Origin: Niabella pedocola
GTDB lineage: Bacteria; Bacteroidota; Bacteroidia; Chitinophagales; Chitinophagaceae
Length of the DNA: 64,000 nucleotides
Reading direction: 5' to 3'
Assembly (NCBI RefSeq): GCF_021044425.1
Contig: NZ_JAJNEC010000006.1
Span: forward strand, 186,001-250,000
Shown: positions 1-9,214 of the stretch, piece after piece
How the letters are laid out: each line of letters starts with the position of its first letter
Position numbering within the stretch: the first letter of the stretch is position 1
Program-made: the position numbers and the translations under genes
Notes under the pieces: model-generated
What the model was told of the DNA's origin: nothing
Databases searched by the model: none
Seen by the model: the letters and a program-made list of their open reading frames with translations, nothing else

Positions 1-641
1 ATTGTATGCCCGATGCAAATAAAAAGGAGGTGGTGGCACTGCTGGCGGCGTATAACATTCCGCTTATTGAAGATGATACCTACGGGGATATTCATTTCGG
101 TTCGGAACGTCCAAAATGCTGTAAATCGTTCGACCGGCATGGTAATGTGCTGTGGTGCGGGTCTGTATCCAAAACGCTTGCCCCGGGATATCGCGTAGGT
201 TGGGTTGCGCCCGGCAGGTACAAAGAGCAAATACTGAAACTAAAGCTGATACATTCCGTGTCTTCTACCTCTGTGATCAACGAAGCCGTGGGAAACTTCC
301 TGCTGACGGGGAAATATGAGCACCATCTTCGCCACCTGCGCAGAACGTTACAGGAAAATTATCAGCAATGCGCGGATGCGATCGCCGACTATTTTCCGGA
401 AGGAACCAGGATCAGCCGGCCACAGGGAGGTCTTGCACTTTGGGTAGAATTCCCGAAAACAGTAGATACGGGTGAATTGTACAACGATGCCCTGAAAAAG
501 CGCATCAGTATTTCGCCTGGTCGAATGTTTACATTGCAAAACCAGTTTCATAACTGTATGCGTCTTTGTATCGGTTTACCGTGGACGGATGAGCTGAAAC
601 TGAAATTGAAACAGCTCGGAGCGCTTGCGAAAATGATATAA
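1..641 (+). CDS. MocR/GntR-type regulator with aminotransferase domain, C-terminal part (5' end outside window)
   Basis: The reading frame is open from the window edge (first full codon at 3) to the stop at 641, so only about the last 212 residues are present. They match the C-terminal half of a fold-type I PLP aminotransferase domain as found in MocR regulators: an EDDTYGDI segment, then SKTLAPGYRVGW, whose lysine is the usual Schiff-base residue, then a C-terminal arginine segment (MRLCIG) that would bind the substrate carboxylate. MocR proteins carry an N-terminal winged helix that would lie before the window. The target genes are unknown. It could instead be a free-standing aminotransferase, since the N terminus is not visible. 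Confidence 0.85.
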   Translation, partial: CMPDANKKEVVALLAAYNIPLIEDDTYGDIHFGSERPKCCKSFDRHGNVLWCGSVSKTLAPGYRVGWVAPGRYKEQILKLKLIHSVSSTSVINEAVGNFLLTGKYEHHLRHLRRTLQENYQQCADAIADYFPEGTRISRPQGGLALWVEFPKTVDTGELYNDALKKRISISPGRMFTLQNQFHNCMRLCIGLPWTDELKLKLKQLGALAKMI

Positions 642-993
642 CTGCCCGGAGCAACAAAAGATAACCAGGAGGAATGGCCAGGTTTATGCATTAACACCGT
701 ATGAACAGATCCGGGTTATCGGGTCAGTGCAATTGTTGCATTAATATTTTTTTAATATAAAAACGTTTTTTAATGTTTTTATATTCAGTTGTTAAGGCTG
801 CCTGCCCTGGATCGCCAATGAAGTTGCGGGTATGTGCAATTATAGCGCTCAATCGTTTGCACATAATTCTGCGAAAATTTCTGCCGGATGTTTTGTAGTT
901 TTATTATGAATTGTTTGTTTGTGTATTTTAAGCACAGTTATCGCCTTTAGTAAAAACGATCACTTATATTTCTCTGTAACTACAACTTAATGT
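642..993. other. Intergenic region upstream of the first ECF sigma gene
   Basis: This is 352 bp without a gene. It is AT-rich, with runs of T and A near 745-785. TATATTTC at 964-971, about 22 nt before the sigma start codon, is one base from the Bacteroidota -7 consensus TAnnTTTG and is the best promoter candidate. No terminator hairpin with a T-run was seen after the upstream gene. Confidence 0.5.
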
Positions 994-1560
994 ATGGAGC
1001 GTAACAAGGTTTTGGCCTTAAAAGAGGGAGACTATAGGGTCTTCAATGATGTTTTCGAAGCCTACTGGAATAAAGTATATATCTATTTAGTAAAAAAAAC
1101 CAAGAACTCAGAAGTAGCAAAGGATCTGACTCAGCTTGTGTTTATCAAACTTTGGAAATATCGTCAGACATTGTCCGATCAGATTGGGCTAAACGAGCAG
1201 ATATTCAGGAAAACAAAACAAATATTTATTGATTGGTTACGCCAGGAGCTACGTAACCGCAATCATATTATGGCAGTGGATAACCTGCCCCAGGCGGGAG
1301 CCATACTTGCAAATGAAGAAAATCTTGAAACTAAAAGAGATATTTATATAGCGCTGCAAACCCTGCCACCTAAAAGAAAGCAGATATTTGAGCTTAAGCA
1401 TATTCATGGATATTCATATAAGGAAATCGCAGCGGCATTAAAAATATCGGTAAAAACTGTTGATAATCAATTAACAAAAGCTAATTTGCAGCTACGCAAG
1501 CTCCTTCAGATGTCCGTTTTTACAGCTATCGGTATTGATATTATTAATAATGTTGCGTAA
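994..1560 (+). CDS. RNA polymerase ECF sigma factor, FecI-like, Bacteroidota type
   Basis: This 188-residue protein has the two ECF domains. Region 2 is around residues 12-75 (VAKDLTQLVFIKLW resembles the conserved region 2.2). Region 4 is around residues 120-170, where LPPKRKQIFEL leads into a helix-turn-helix (YSYKEIAAALKISVKTVDNQL). A short hydrophobic tail follows. Such sigma factors are held by a FecR protein at the inner membrane and released when a TonB-dependent transducer binds its ligand. The next genes are FecR and SusC, the standard arrangement. A gap of 235 bp before FecR contains its own ECF-type promoter (1727-1760), so the sigma factor probably drives the FecR-SusC operon. The protein is clearly related to the second sigma factor at 25645. 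Confidence 0.92.
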   Translation: MERNKVLALKEGDYRVFNDVFEAYWNKVYIYLVKKTKNSEVAKDLTQLVFIKLWKYRQTLSDQIGLNEQIFRKTKQIFIDWLRQELRNRNHIMAVDNLPQAGAILANEENLETKRDIYIALQTLPPKRKQIFELKHIHGYSYKEIAAALKISVKTVDNQLTKANLQLRKLLQMSVFTAIGIDIINNVA

Positions 1561-1726
1561 AGCGGGGTGAATAAAATTGTACTAAAGATATTGCCTGGCA
1601 TTACGGGTGTGCAACATTTATTGGAGCCCGCATTGATAGTTAAACAGCACCGGCAGATACATGAACATGCAACCAGTTCCGATGCGACAGATCCAGGTAT
1701 TTAAAAGCAGATTTTTTTTGGCCGGA

Positions 1727-1760
1727 ATAGGGACTTTCCCCAACCCTGGCGTACTTATTA
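1727..1760 (+). promoter_or_regulatory. Predicted ECF sigma promoter, site 1 (FecR-SusCD operon)
   Basis: ATAGGGACTTT begins at 1727 and CGTACTTATTA at 1750, a start-to-start distance of 23 nt. The same pair with the same distance occurs at 16933 (minus), 17090 and 17453. The GGGAC..TT block resembles the GGAAC-type -35 elements of ECF promoters and CGTAC would be the -10. The fecR start codon is 46 nt after the CGTAC, leaving a leader of roughly 30 nt. That the neighbouring sigma factor at 994 uses it is inference from position. Confidence 0.65.
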
Positions 1761-1795
1761 TAGATACAATTTAGATACAGAACTTTTGATCAGCC

Positions 1796-3139
1796 ATGAA
1801 TGAAAAAGAATTGATACAAAAATTTCTTGACAACAGGTGTACCAAGGAAGAAGGTATCATTGTGCAACAGCTTCTGGAATCGGATCCAAGCGTTTTGGAT
1901 GAAGTTTTGAATCAGCGCGAATGGGATGAAACCGGTGATGATGAAAAGGAAGAAGACCCGGAACTCAGATCAGAAATATGGCAAAAGGTCAGATCCGGAA
2001 CAAAAGGCAACTTGATCTGCAGCTGGTTTTTCAGATCTGCCGCGGTTGCTGCCGGTATCCTGTTGGTAATAGCCCTGTGGTTTTTTTACAGCCGCACGAA
2101 TCGGTTACAACCACGAGAATCGGCCAATGCTGTTCTTTTTGACTCGGTACACCTGGAGCACAATAACTCCGGTCAAATTCGGCGGTTAGCGCTTACTGAC
2201 GGATCTGTTGTTACCCTGTATCCGGGTGCTTCCATTCGATACAGCACAAATTTCAGGGAGAACAGGAAAATACGGCTTATTACCGGCAGAGCTGCTTTTG
2301 AGGTGGCAAAAGACCGGGCGCATCCGTTTGTTGTGCTTTCCGGTGATATTTCGACCACGGCACTTGGAACCAAGTTTATTGTGGATCAGTCTGAAGGCCG
2401 GATCAATGTCCGGTTATATGAAGGTAAGGTGGTTGTAAAGCATATTGAAAAAGATACGCAGCGCCAACCTACGTTTCTTTCTCCCGGCGAACAGTGTGTG
2501 ATCAATACCAAAAAGGGCGGTGTTACCACGATTGCATCCCTTAATAATGAGCAGTTTCAGGATGTATTGCGAAACAGCACGTTGGGAACGGCAAAAGAGG
2601 AAATTGTAAAAAGCGGTTTGAAATTTACGAATGAGCCGCTTAGTGATGCGTTTGAGCAGCTGGAGGAAGCGTTTGGGAAACATATTGAGTACAATGCCAA
2701 GGAAGTGGAGACGATCTATTTTACAGGTGAATTTTCGGCAGAAGATTCTTTTGATCATATTTTGAATATCCTTACCAAGACGAATGGCTTCATCGTTCAA
2801 AATGATCAGGGCGTTATGAATGTTATTAAACCCGCGGATGCCGTTGCAACAGGCCCTATGAAGGAAACCGGAGGAGTAAATGGTAAGCGGCCCAAAACGC
2901 CCGCCGCTGATCCGGAGTCTTTCTTAAAATACGATAATGCTTCGTTGGAACAGGTGTTTCGAGAACTGGGAAAAAGATCCGGCGTTGTCATAGAATTCGA
3001 TAAAGGCGATATAAAGAATAAGTACTTTACAGGAGCCATATCATCAAAGGATGATGTTGGAAAAATAATATCCATTATTTGCAAAATGAACGATCTACAG
3101 CTTGTCAGAAATGCTAAAGGATATGGCATTATGAAGTAA
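1796..3139 (+). CDS. FecR-family anti-sigma factor with two tandem DUF4974 domains
   Basis: This 447-residue inner-membrane regulator should hold the adjacent ECF sigma factor and receive the signal from SusC. In order: an N-terminal cytoplasmic anti-sigma part (about 1-72), one transmembrane segment (about 75-98, SAAVAAGILLVIALWFFY), the periplasmic FecR domain (about 115-225, with TTALGTKF and NVRLYEGKV), and then two DUF4974 modules, about 272-346 and 377-446. Both have the pattern of a short helix (LSDAFEQLEEAFG; LEQVFRELGKRSG) followed by YFTG and a C-terminal helix. Most Bacteroidota FecR proteins are 320-400 residues with one such module, so the second is unusual. SusC starts 31 bp downstream, so the genes are co-transcribed. 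Confidence 0.93.
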   Translation: MNEKELIQKFLDNRCTKEEGIIVQQLLESDPSVLDEVLNQREWDETGDDEKEEDPELRSEIWQKVRSGTKGNLICSWFFRSAAVAAGILLVIALWFFYSRTNRLQPRESANAVLFDSVHLEHNNSGQIRRLALTDGSVVTLYPGASIRYSTNFRENRKIRLITGRAAFEVAKDRAHPFVVLSGDISTTALGTKFIVDQSEGRINVRLYEGKVVVKHIEKDTQRQPTFLSPGEQCVINTKKGGVTTIASLNNEQFQDVLRNSTLGTAKEEIVKSGLKFTNEPLSDAFEQLEEAFGKHIEYNAKEVETIYFTGEFSAEDSFDHILNILTKTNGFIVQNDQGVMNVIKPADAVATGPMKETGGVNGKRPKTPAADPESFLKYDNASLEQVFRELGKRSGVVIEFDKGDIKNKYFTGAISSKDDVGKIISIICKMNDLQLVRNAKGYGIMK

Positions 3140-3170
3140 TCAAAACAACATAAAAACTTAAAATCACGTA

Positions 3171-6100
3171 ATGAGACTCAGACTTAAAATGCTCTGCCTG
3201 GGCGGGGTGTGCATGCTATTACTGTCACTGATCCCCTTATATTCGGATGCACAACGAAATACTACAGCAACAGGAACGGTTTTGGATGAAAAAGCGAGCC
3301 CTGTAAAAGGAGCGAATGTCACTGTATTTAAGGATACCGATCCCGATCAAAAGTTCAATGCGGTTACCGACTCCAATGGTATTTTTAAGTTTTCTGATTT
3401 GCTGGCCGGTACCAAGTATACGTTTACGTTTTCCCATGTCGCTTATGAGCCCCAGACACTAAAAAGCTTGCTTCTGAAAGAAGGGAGTAATAATTCGATG
3501 ATGGTTAAATTACAGTCCTCTGAAGGTGCCGGTTTGAACGAAGTTGTGGTCGTTGGTTATGGCACTCAGAAAAAAATAAATTTAACCGGGTCTGTTGCGG
3601 TGGTGGATGGAAAAAGATTACAAGACAGGCCGGTGAATAATGTTTCCCAGGCTTTGTATGGCACCGTACCGGGGTTAACCATCGCTTATGGCAATAACGG
3701 TTTTGAGCCAGGGGCAGCTCCGTCTATACAGATTCGCGGCCAGGGAGCTCCGTATGTGCTGATCGATGGTACGGCTGGCGATATTAATACGCTGGACCCG
3801 AATACCATTGAAAGTATTTCAACGTTAAAAGACGCTGCTGCATCGGCCATTTATGGAGCAAGGGCACCTTATGGCGTATTATTGATCACTACCAAATCGG
3901 GTACTGCCAACCAAAAACCACAGGTAGATCTTTCTATAAACAGCGGTCCTACAACGATCATCCGTAAACCCAAGATGGTGGATTCCTACACTTTTGCAAG
4001 AGCTATGAACCAGATACACGATAACCAGGGTGTAGCCCGTTTATTCTCGGAGACCACCATCGACCGGATCATTGCACATATCGAGGACCCCAGTTTGCCG
4101 GAAACCTATCCCAATACCAGTAACCCCAAAAAATGGAATGTTTACGAATTGTCCAACGGGAATAATGACTGGATCGATTTTCATTATGGCTCGGGTTATA
4201 GAAGCCAGGAAAACATTTCAGTACGCGGAGGCACTAAAGACGCCAGATATTTCCTTTCGGCGGGCCATGCATATGAAAAAGGTCCATTGCAGGTAGTGGA
4301 TGACAAGTATAACCGGTATAATATGACGGCTAAAATAGATGCGAACTTAGCCAGCTGGTGGAAACTGAGTTCGAATACCCGTCTTACCAATGAAGTAAGA
4401 GACCGGCCTATTTACAATGGAGAAGGCGGTTATGATATCCTGATTCACCAGATATTCCGGACCCATCCGGAAGTATACCTGAAATCTCCCAATGGCTACT
4501 ATTCGCAATTATCGAGAGTGCCGCAGATGCAGGCGGGGTATGAGAAATTTACCGATAACACGTTGGTACAGCGGCTCGCCACGGAGATCACGCCACTCAA
4601 GGGCTGGTCAATCAATGCCGACTATTCTATCGACTATAGACCCAATACCTATGAAGGACTGAACCTGGTAGCATATGAAGACGAGGTGGATGGCTCCCTT
4701 GTACCGATTGCATTAACGGTTCCCTCTTATATTTCAAAAAACAAATCGAACAGAACATATAAAGCGCTGAATATTTTTTCCAACTACAAATTTGATATTG
4801 CTGCTAGCCATCACTTCGAAGTAATGGCCGGCTATCAGCAGGAGAGCAGTAATTATGACTATTTAAGCGGTTATAAGTCAGAGCTGATTACTCCTGAAGT
4901 GCCTTCTATTACCACCGCTACCGGTGAGATGCAGGTTACCGATGACTTATCTCATTGGACAACAGAAGGATACTTTGGAAGGCTGAATTATGATTTTAAG
5001 GAAAAATATCTGTTGGAAGCCAACCTGCGCTATGACGGTACCTCAAAATTTGCCGAAGGAAAAAGATGGGGCTCATTTCCTTCCGTTTCTGCTGGTTGGG
5101 TTGTTTCAAAAGAAAAGTTCTGGGAGCAGCTATCCGCTTATATACCCTTTTTTAAATTAAGAGCCTCCTGGGGAAGGCTGGGTAACCAGGATGTAACAGC
5201 GTACCAGGATCTGGCGTTACTGGATGTAGGTCCCCGGTTGGGCTGGATCATCAATGGAAAAAGGCCTGCTTATACGATGGCGCCTAATTTAATTAATCCG
5301 TTGCTTACCTGGGAATCTTCCAGCTCTACCAACTTCGGTATAAACCTGGGATTGCTGCAGAACCGGTTGCAGGTTGAGTTTGAATATTACCAGCGGTTAA
5401 CATTTGATCAATTAGGACCGGCCAGAACACTACCGGCTGTTTTGGGCACCGCAGTACCAAAGGAAAATAATTCTGAAATGAAGACAACTGGCTGGGACTT
5501 TAATATATCCTGGAGAGGAAAAGCCGGCAGTGATTTTTCTTATTCCGTAACCGCGCAAGTATTTGACTATAATAATATTGTCAGCAAGTATCCAAACCCA
5601 ACGGGACTCCTGGCAAACTCCAACTTTTACACAGGCAAAAACACCGGTGAAATATGGGGGTATGAGACTGTAGGATTGATACAAACCCAGGAAAGGGCCG
5701 ATGAGATCAATGCCACCAAGTATCAAAATGCTATACACGCACAAACCTGGCGTACCGGTGATGTGGAGTACCGGGACCTGAATGGAGATGGCAAGATCGA
5801 TTTTGGTAAGAACACACTGACCGATCATGGAGACTTAAAAATTATTGGTAACTCAGCAAGGCGTTACCAGTTTGGCCTTAATTTAACCGCCGCCTATAAA
5901 AATATCGACCTCGGGGTATTTATTCAGGGTGTGGGGAAACGCGATTTGTGGTTAACCGGCAATATCTTCTGGGGCTTCAACTCCTGGAATCAGACCTCGC
6001 TTTTTGCCAATTCGGATCATTTGGATTATTACAGGGATGTGGAGCCTACCAAGTATTCTGGTTTGGACATTAATAAAGATGCCTATTTCCCCCGTCCTTA

Positions 6101-6392
6101 TAGCACCCAATCCCAATATGCAAAAAACCAACAGGTGCAAACCCGTTACCTGCAGGATGGGGCATACGCCCGGTTAAAAAACGTTCAGCTCGGTTATACC
6201 CTTCCGAAGGCAGCGCTCAAATGGACGAGACTTAAAAAAGCCCGCCTTTATTTTTCCGGGGAGAATATATATACACTTACAAAATTGCCTGTTGGATTTG
6301 ATCCCGAAACAGCGACTTTAGGAGGACTGGGTAATGGTAAAAATATGTTTATGCAGGCTATCTGGGCATTTGGATTAAACATTTCATTCTAA
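3171..6392 (+). CDS. SusC/RagA-family TonB-linked outer membrane transporter
   Basis: This 1073-residue protein is the TonB-dependent outer-membrane channel of the locus. A signal peptide (about 1-27, ending SDAQ) is followed by a carboxypeptidase-regulatory-like beta-sandwich (about 32-112), the SusC hallmark segment NEVVVVGYGTQKK (about 123), a plug domain with IRGQGAPYVLIDG (to about 235), and a long beta-barrel that ends in an aromatic residue (GLNISF). It has no obvious N-terminal STN signalling domain, although its operon contains FecR. It imports a ligand captured by the SusD partner encoded 59 bp downstream. The ligand is not known; the phosphoesterase genes downstream suggest it may contain phosphodiesters. 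Confidence 0.96.
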   Translation: MRLRLKMLCLGGVCMLLLSLIPLYSDAQRNTTATGTVLDEKASPVKGANVTVFKDTDPDQKFNAVTDSNGIFKFSDLLAGTKYTFTFSHVAYEPQTLKSLLLKEGSNNSMMVKLQSSEGAGLNEVVVVGYGTQKKINLTGSVAVVDGKRLQDRPVNNVSQALYGTVPGLTIAYGNNGFEPGAAPSIQIRGQGAPYVLIDGTAGDINTLDPNTIESISTLKDAAASAIYGARAPYGVLLITTKSGTANQKPQVDLSINSGPTTIIRKPKMVDSYTFARAMNQIHDNQGVARLFSETTIDRIIAHIEDPSLPETYPNTSNPKKWNVYELSNGNNDWIDFHYGSGYRSQENISVRGGTKDARYFLSAGHAYEKGPLQVVDDKYNRYNMTAKIDANLASWWKLSSNTRLTNEVRDRPIYNGEGGYDILIHQIFRTHPEVYLKSPNGYYSQLSRVPQMQAGYEKFTDNTLVQRLATEITPLKGWSINADYSIDYRPNTYEGLNLVAYEDEVDGSLVPIALTVPSYISKNKSNRTYKALNIFSNYKFDIAASHHFEVMAGYQQESSNYDYLSGYKSELITPEVPSITTATGEMQVTDDLSHWTTEGYFGRLNYDFKEKYLLEANLRYDGTSKFAEGKRWGSFPSVSAGWVVSKEKFWEQLSAYIPFFKLRASWGRLGNQDVTAYQDLALLDVGPRLGWIINGKRPAYTMAPNLINPLLTWESSSSTNFGINLGLLQNRLQVEFEYYQRLTFDQLGPARTLPAVLGTAVPKENNSEMKTTGWDFNISWRGKAGSDFSYSVTAQVFDYNNIVSKYPNPTGLLANSNFYTGKNTGEIWGYETVGLIQTQERADEINATKYQNAIHAQTWRTGDVEYRDLNGDGKIDFGKNTLTDHGDLKIIGNSARRYQFGLNLTAAYKNIDLGVFIQGVGKRDLWLTGNIFWGFNSWNQTSLFANSDHLDYYRDVEPTKYSGLDINKDAYFPRPYSTQSQYAKNQQVQTRYLQDGAYARLKNVQLGYTLPKAALKWTRLKKARLYFSGENIYTLTKLPVGFDPETATLGGLGNGKNMFMQAIWAFGLNISF

Positions 6393-6451
6393 AAGCAAGC
6401 TGCTCATAAAATATAAATCAAGTTGAAATTTCGACTGTAAAAAATATAAAG

Positions 6452-8251
6452 ATGAAAAAGTACTTAATCATAATATTACACGTTGTCCTTCTTGTGCTGG
6501 GATCCTGCTCCAAAGATTTTTTACAACGGCCACCGCTAACAAGAATTGAAAATGGCGCTTATTGGAAGACGGCGAATGATTTGGGAAACTATACCCTGCA
6601 ATTCTATAGTCGTTTCCCTTCTTTTGACATTGTTGGCAGCTATATGGGGCTGATCGGCTGGGATGGTACCAGGGGGTCGGACGTTCAAATAACGAGCTCT
6701 CCCAGTACGTTATGGAATGGAGCAAGCACCGTTGTAGCTTCAGCATCGCCGATAGCAAATATAGCAAATGGCGAAACGCCTGGTCCCAACTGGAACTGGC
6801 AGTATATAAGAAGTATAAATGTTTTTTTCAGTAATTACCAGAAATGTGGCGACCCGTTTGAGAAATACAAGCATTTTTTAGGCGAAGCCCATTTTTTCAA
6901 AGCCTGGTTTTATTTTGAAAAGGTAAAGCAGTATGGCGACGTGCCCTGGTATACGGAGCCTATGGTTACTGAATCGGAAGAACTGTATAAAGCGCGGTCT
7001 CCCCGTACCGAGGTAGTTGACTCTATACTCTGGCATTTAGATAAGGCAATAGAATATCTTACACCTTTAAAGGATGCTGGTTCCATTGGAGGTAATAACC
7101 GTTTGTCTAAAGAAGCTGCGCTGTTGTTTAAATCCCGAGTAGCACTTTATGAAGGCACCTGGCAAAAATATCATAAAGGTACCGCATTCGGAACAGCCGG
7201 AGCAGATCCAAATAAGTATTTACGCGCGGCTGCTAATGCTGCGGAAGAGCTGATGGCTCCAACTTATGGACGTTCTTTATATTCCAATAATGAGCCTGCC
7301 AATGACTATTGCAGGCTGTTCTCCCTGACCAACCAGGCCAATAACAAAGAAGTGATTCTCTGGAAAGCGTATTCAGTTGGATTAAGCCTGTCGCATTCTT
7401 TCCAGATTTATGTTTCGGACCGTACCGCCGGTATCAGCATGACCCTGCAGCAGGTGTACAATTACCTGGACAAAAGTGGTAACGTATATGATTATTTTAA
7501 TATCGGGAAAGCTGTAAAAGGTAGTGCTTTTCTTACCAAGATAGCCACGGATTGCGACCCCCGTTTAGCCCAAACAATATGGACGCCGGGAGGATTGATG
7601 TGGGATAACAGCTACGGCAAGGGCGTATTTTCCAAGCCATTTTTAGATAAGTCCGGAGAAAGCCTCAATAATACCGGGTTCCAGATCAGGAAAGGCAATG
7701 ACCCTAAAGACCCGCAAGCGGGCAGCGGTGTTGCCTGGAATACGAGCAGTGAAACGGGGGCTATTGTATTTCGCTACGCAGAGGCGTTGCTTAATTATGC
7801 TGAAGCCAAAGCAGAGCTTGGGGAAGCCGTGGATTATGCTAAGTCGATCAATTTATTAAGAAAACGGGCGGGTATGCCAGACTTTAAAGTGCAAAGCGAC
7901 CTTAACAAATCACGTTATGCTGATTACGGTTATGCGATCTCTAATGAGCTTTTTGAAATCAGAAGAGAACGTGAAGTTGAGTTGGGTGCCGAAGGTTTCC
8001 GTTATGACGATTTAAGACGTTGGGCGGCACATAATTTATTGAAAGACAAACGCCCAAAGGGTTATCCGCTTGATGCATCGGAATGGGCAAAACCTATTAG
8101 TTACAGAACAGATTCCGATGGCTTTCTGGACCCCTATGCAACGGTGCTTCCTAACGGTTATGGTTTTAAGGCAGACCGGGACTATCTGGAATGTATTCCA
8201 TTAAATGAAATTACCCTGAATCCCAACCTGAAGCAGAACCCGGGTTGGTAG
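6452..8251 (+). CDS. SusD/RagB-family outer membrane lipoprotein
   Basis: This 599-residue surface lipoprotein has a lipobox ending at Cys19 (VLGSCSKDF). The N-terminal part has the TPR-like SusD fold, with EAHFFKAWFYFEKVKQYGDVPWYTEP (split over about 145-170) a typical SusD stretch. The C-terminal part has the RagB/SusD signature: RYAEALLNYAEAKAELG around 445, then LFEIRREREVELGAEGFRYDDLRRW. It closes over the SusC channel and binds the imported substrate. It lies in the operon between SusC and the metallophosphoesterase gene. Confidence 0.96.
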   Translation: MKKYLIIILHVVLLVLGSCSKDFLQRPPLTRIENGAYWKTANDLGNYTLQFYSRFPSFDIVGSYMGLIGWDGTRGSDVQITSSPSTLWNGASTVVASASPIANIANGETPGPNWNWQYIRSINVFFSNYQKCGDPFEKYKHFLGEAHFFKAWFYFEKVKQYGDVPWYTEPMVTESEELYKARSPRTEVVDSILWHLDKAIEYLTPLKDAGSIGGNNRLSKEAALLFKSRVALYEGTWQKYHKGTAFGTAGADPNKYLRAAANAAEELMAPTYGRSLYSNNEPANDYCRLFSLTNQANNKEVILWKAYSVGLSLSHSFQIYVSDRTAGISMTLQQVYNYLDKSGNVYDYFNIGKAVKGSAFLTKIATDCDPRLAQTIWTPGGLMWDNSYGKGVFSKPFLDKSGESLNNTGFQIRKGNDPKDPQAGSGVAWNTSSETGAIVFRYAEALLNYAEAKAELGEAVDYAKSINLLRKRAGMPDFKVQSDLNKSRYADYGYAISNELFEIRREREVELGAEGFRYDDLRRWAAHNLLKDKRPKGYPLDASEWAKPISYRTDSDGFLDPYATVLPNGYGFKADRDYLECIPLNEITLNPNLKQNPGW

Positions 8252-8301
8252 CAGGTTTTGTTTCGCAATACCAGTACAATACACTAAATCATATCAACAA
8301 A

Positions 8302-9213
8302 ATGAAAAAAATTGGACGGCATATCTGGATTTCGCTTCTTTTAATTGGCTGCTCTATGCTTGCGAACGGTCAGTCGGCTGCACCCCTGGTGCGTTTCGGG
8401 CTGATCGCGGATATCCAGTATGCAAATTTTGATACAAGGGGAACCCGCTTCTACCGCAACTCACTAAAGAAGCTGGAGGAAAGCGTCCGGGAATTTAATA
8501 AGGCGAAAGTTCCTTTCATCATTAACCTGGGTGATATAACAGACCGTAACCCGGATGATCTTGCACCGGTATTAAAGGAGCTTGGAAAATTCAGATCGAA
8601 GGTGTACCAAACATCGGGCAACCACGATTATAAAGGAGTTAAGGACAATGCGGCGCTTTACCGGAAACTGGGCATGCCCGCAGAATACTATTCCTTTAAG
8701 AAAGGCGAATGGCGCTTTGTGATGTTGAATACCAATGAAGTGGCCTCCTATGCAAATGTAACCGGAACATGGAAGGAAGACGAATTAAACCAAATGATAC
8801 AGACAATTAAACAGGCTAACGGAAATAACGCGGAGGAATACAACGGCGGTATCAGCAGCAGGCAATTGAAATGGCTGCAACAGCAACTTCAAACCGCCGA
8901 AAACCGCTCAGAAAAAGTGCTTATTTTTTCACACCATCCTTTTAGCTGCGCAGATGGTCTTACGGCTTTAAATGATAAAGAAGTACTGGCACTGGTATCA
9001 AAATTTTCATGTGTAAAAGCCCTTATCGCGGGCCATCATCACGCAGGAGCCTTTTGCGAGGAAAACGCCATTCCATGTATCGTTGCTGAAGGCATGGTTG
9101 AAACAGCTGATCAGAATGCTTATGGCATTATTGAACTTTACCCGGACAAACTAACGCTTACTGGTTATGGAAGAATGACATCTAGAACACTTTATTTCAA
9201 CAAAAAAAAGTAA
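8302..9213 (+). CDS. Exported metallophosphoesterase, ADP-ribose/CDP-alcohol diphosphatase-like
   Basis: I start this gene at 8302 because that ATG opens a clean signal peptide (KIGRHIWISLLLIGCSMLANGQ) of a 303-residue protein; an upstream in-frame start would overlap susD. The calcineurin-like motifs are all visible: ADIQ, NLGDITDR, SGNHD, FSHHP and AGHHH. The first motif is DxQ rather than the usual DxH, and GLIADIQYA with GTRFYRNSL strongly resembles the Mn-dependent ADP-ribose/CDP-alcohol diphosphatase family. That family splits pyrophosphates such as ADP-ribose and CDP-choline. Here the enzyme would act in the periplasm or on the surface. The next gene starts 1 bp after its stop, so translation is probably coupled. 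Confidence 0.88.
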   Translation: MKKIGRHIWISLLLIGCSMLANGQSAAPLVRFGLIADIQYANFDTRGTRFYRNSLKKLEESVREFNKAKVPFIINLGDITDRNPDDLAPVLKELGKFRSKVYQTSGNHDYKGVKDNAALYRKLGMPAEYYSFKKGEWRFVMLNTNEVASYANVTGTWKEDELNQMIQTIKQANGNNAEEYNGGISSRQLKWLQQQLQTAENRSEKVLIFSHHPFSCADGLTALNDKEVLALVSKFSCVKALIAGHHHAGAFCEENAIPCIVAEGMVETADQNAYGIIELYPDKLTLTGYGRMTSRTLYFNKKK

Positions 9214-9214
9214 C

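Noticed and set aside
8245..8301. Start of the metallophosphoesterase at 8245
   Set aside because: It would overlap susD and put 19 residues without signal features before a good signal peptide.
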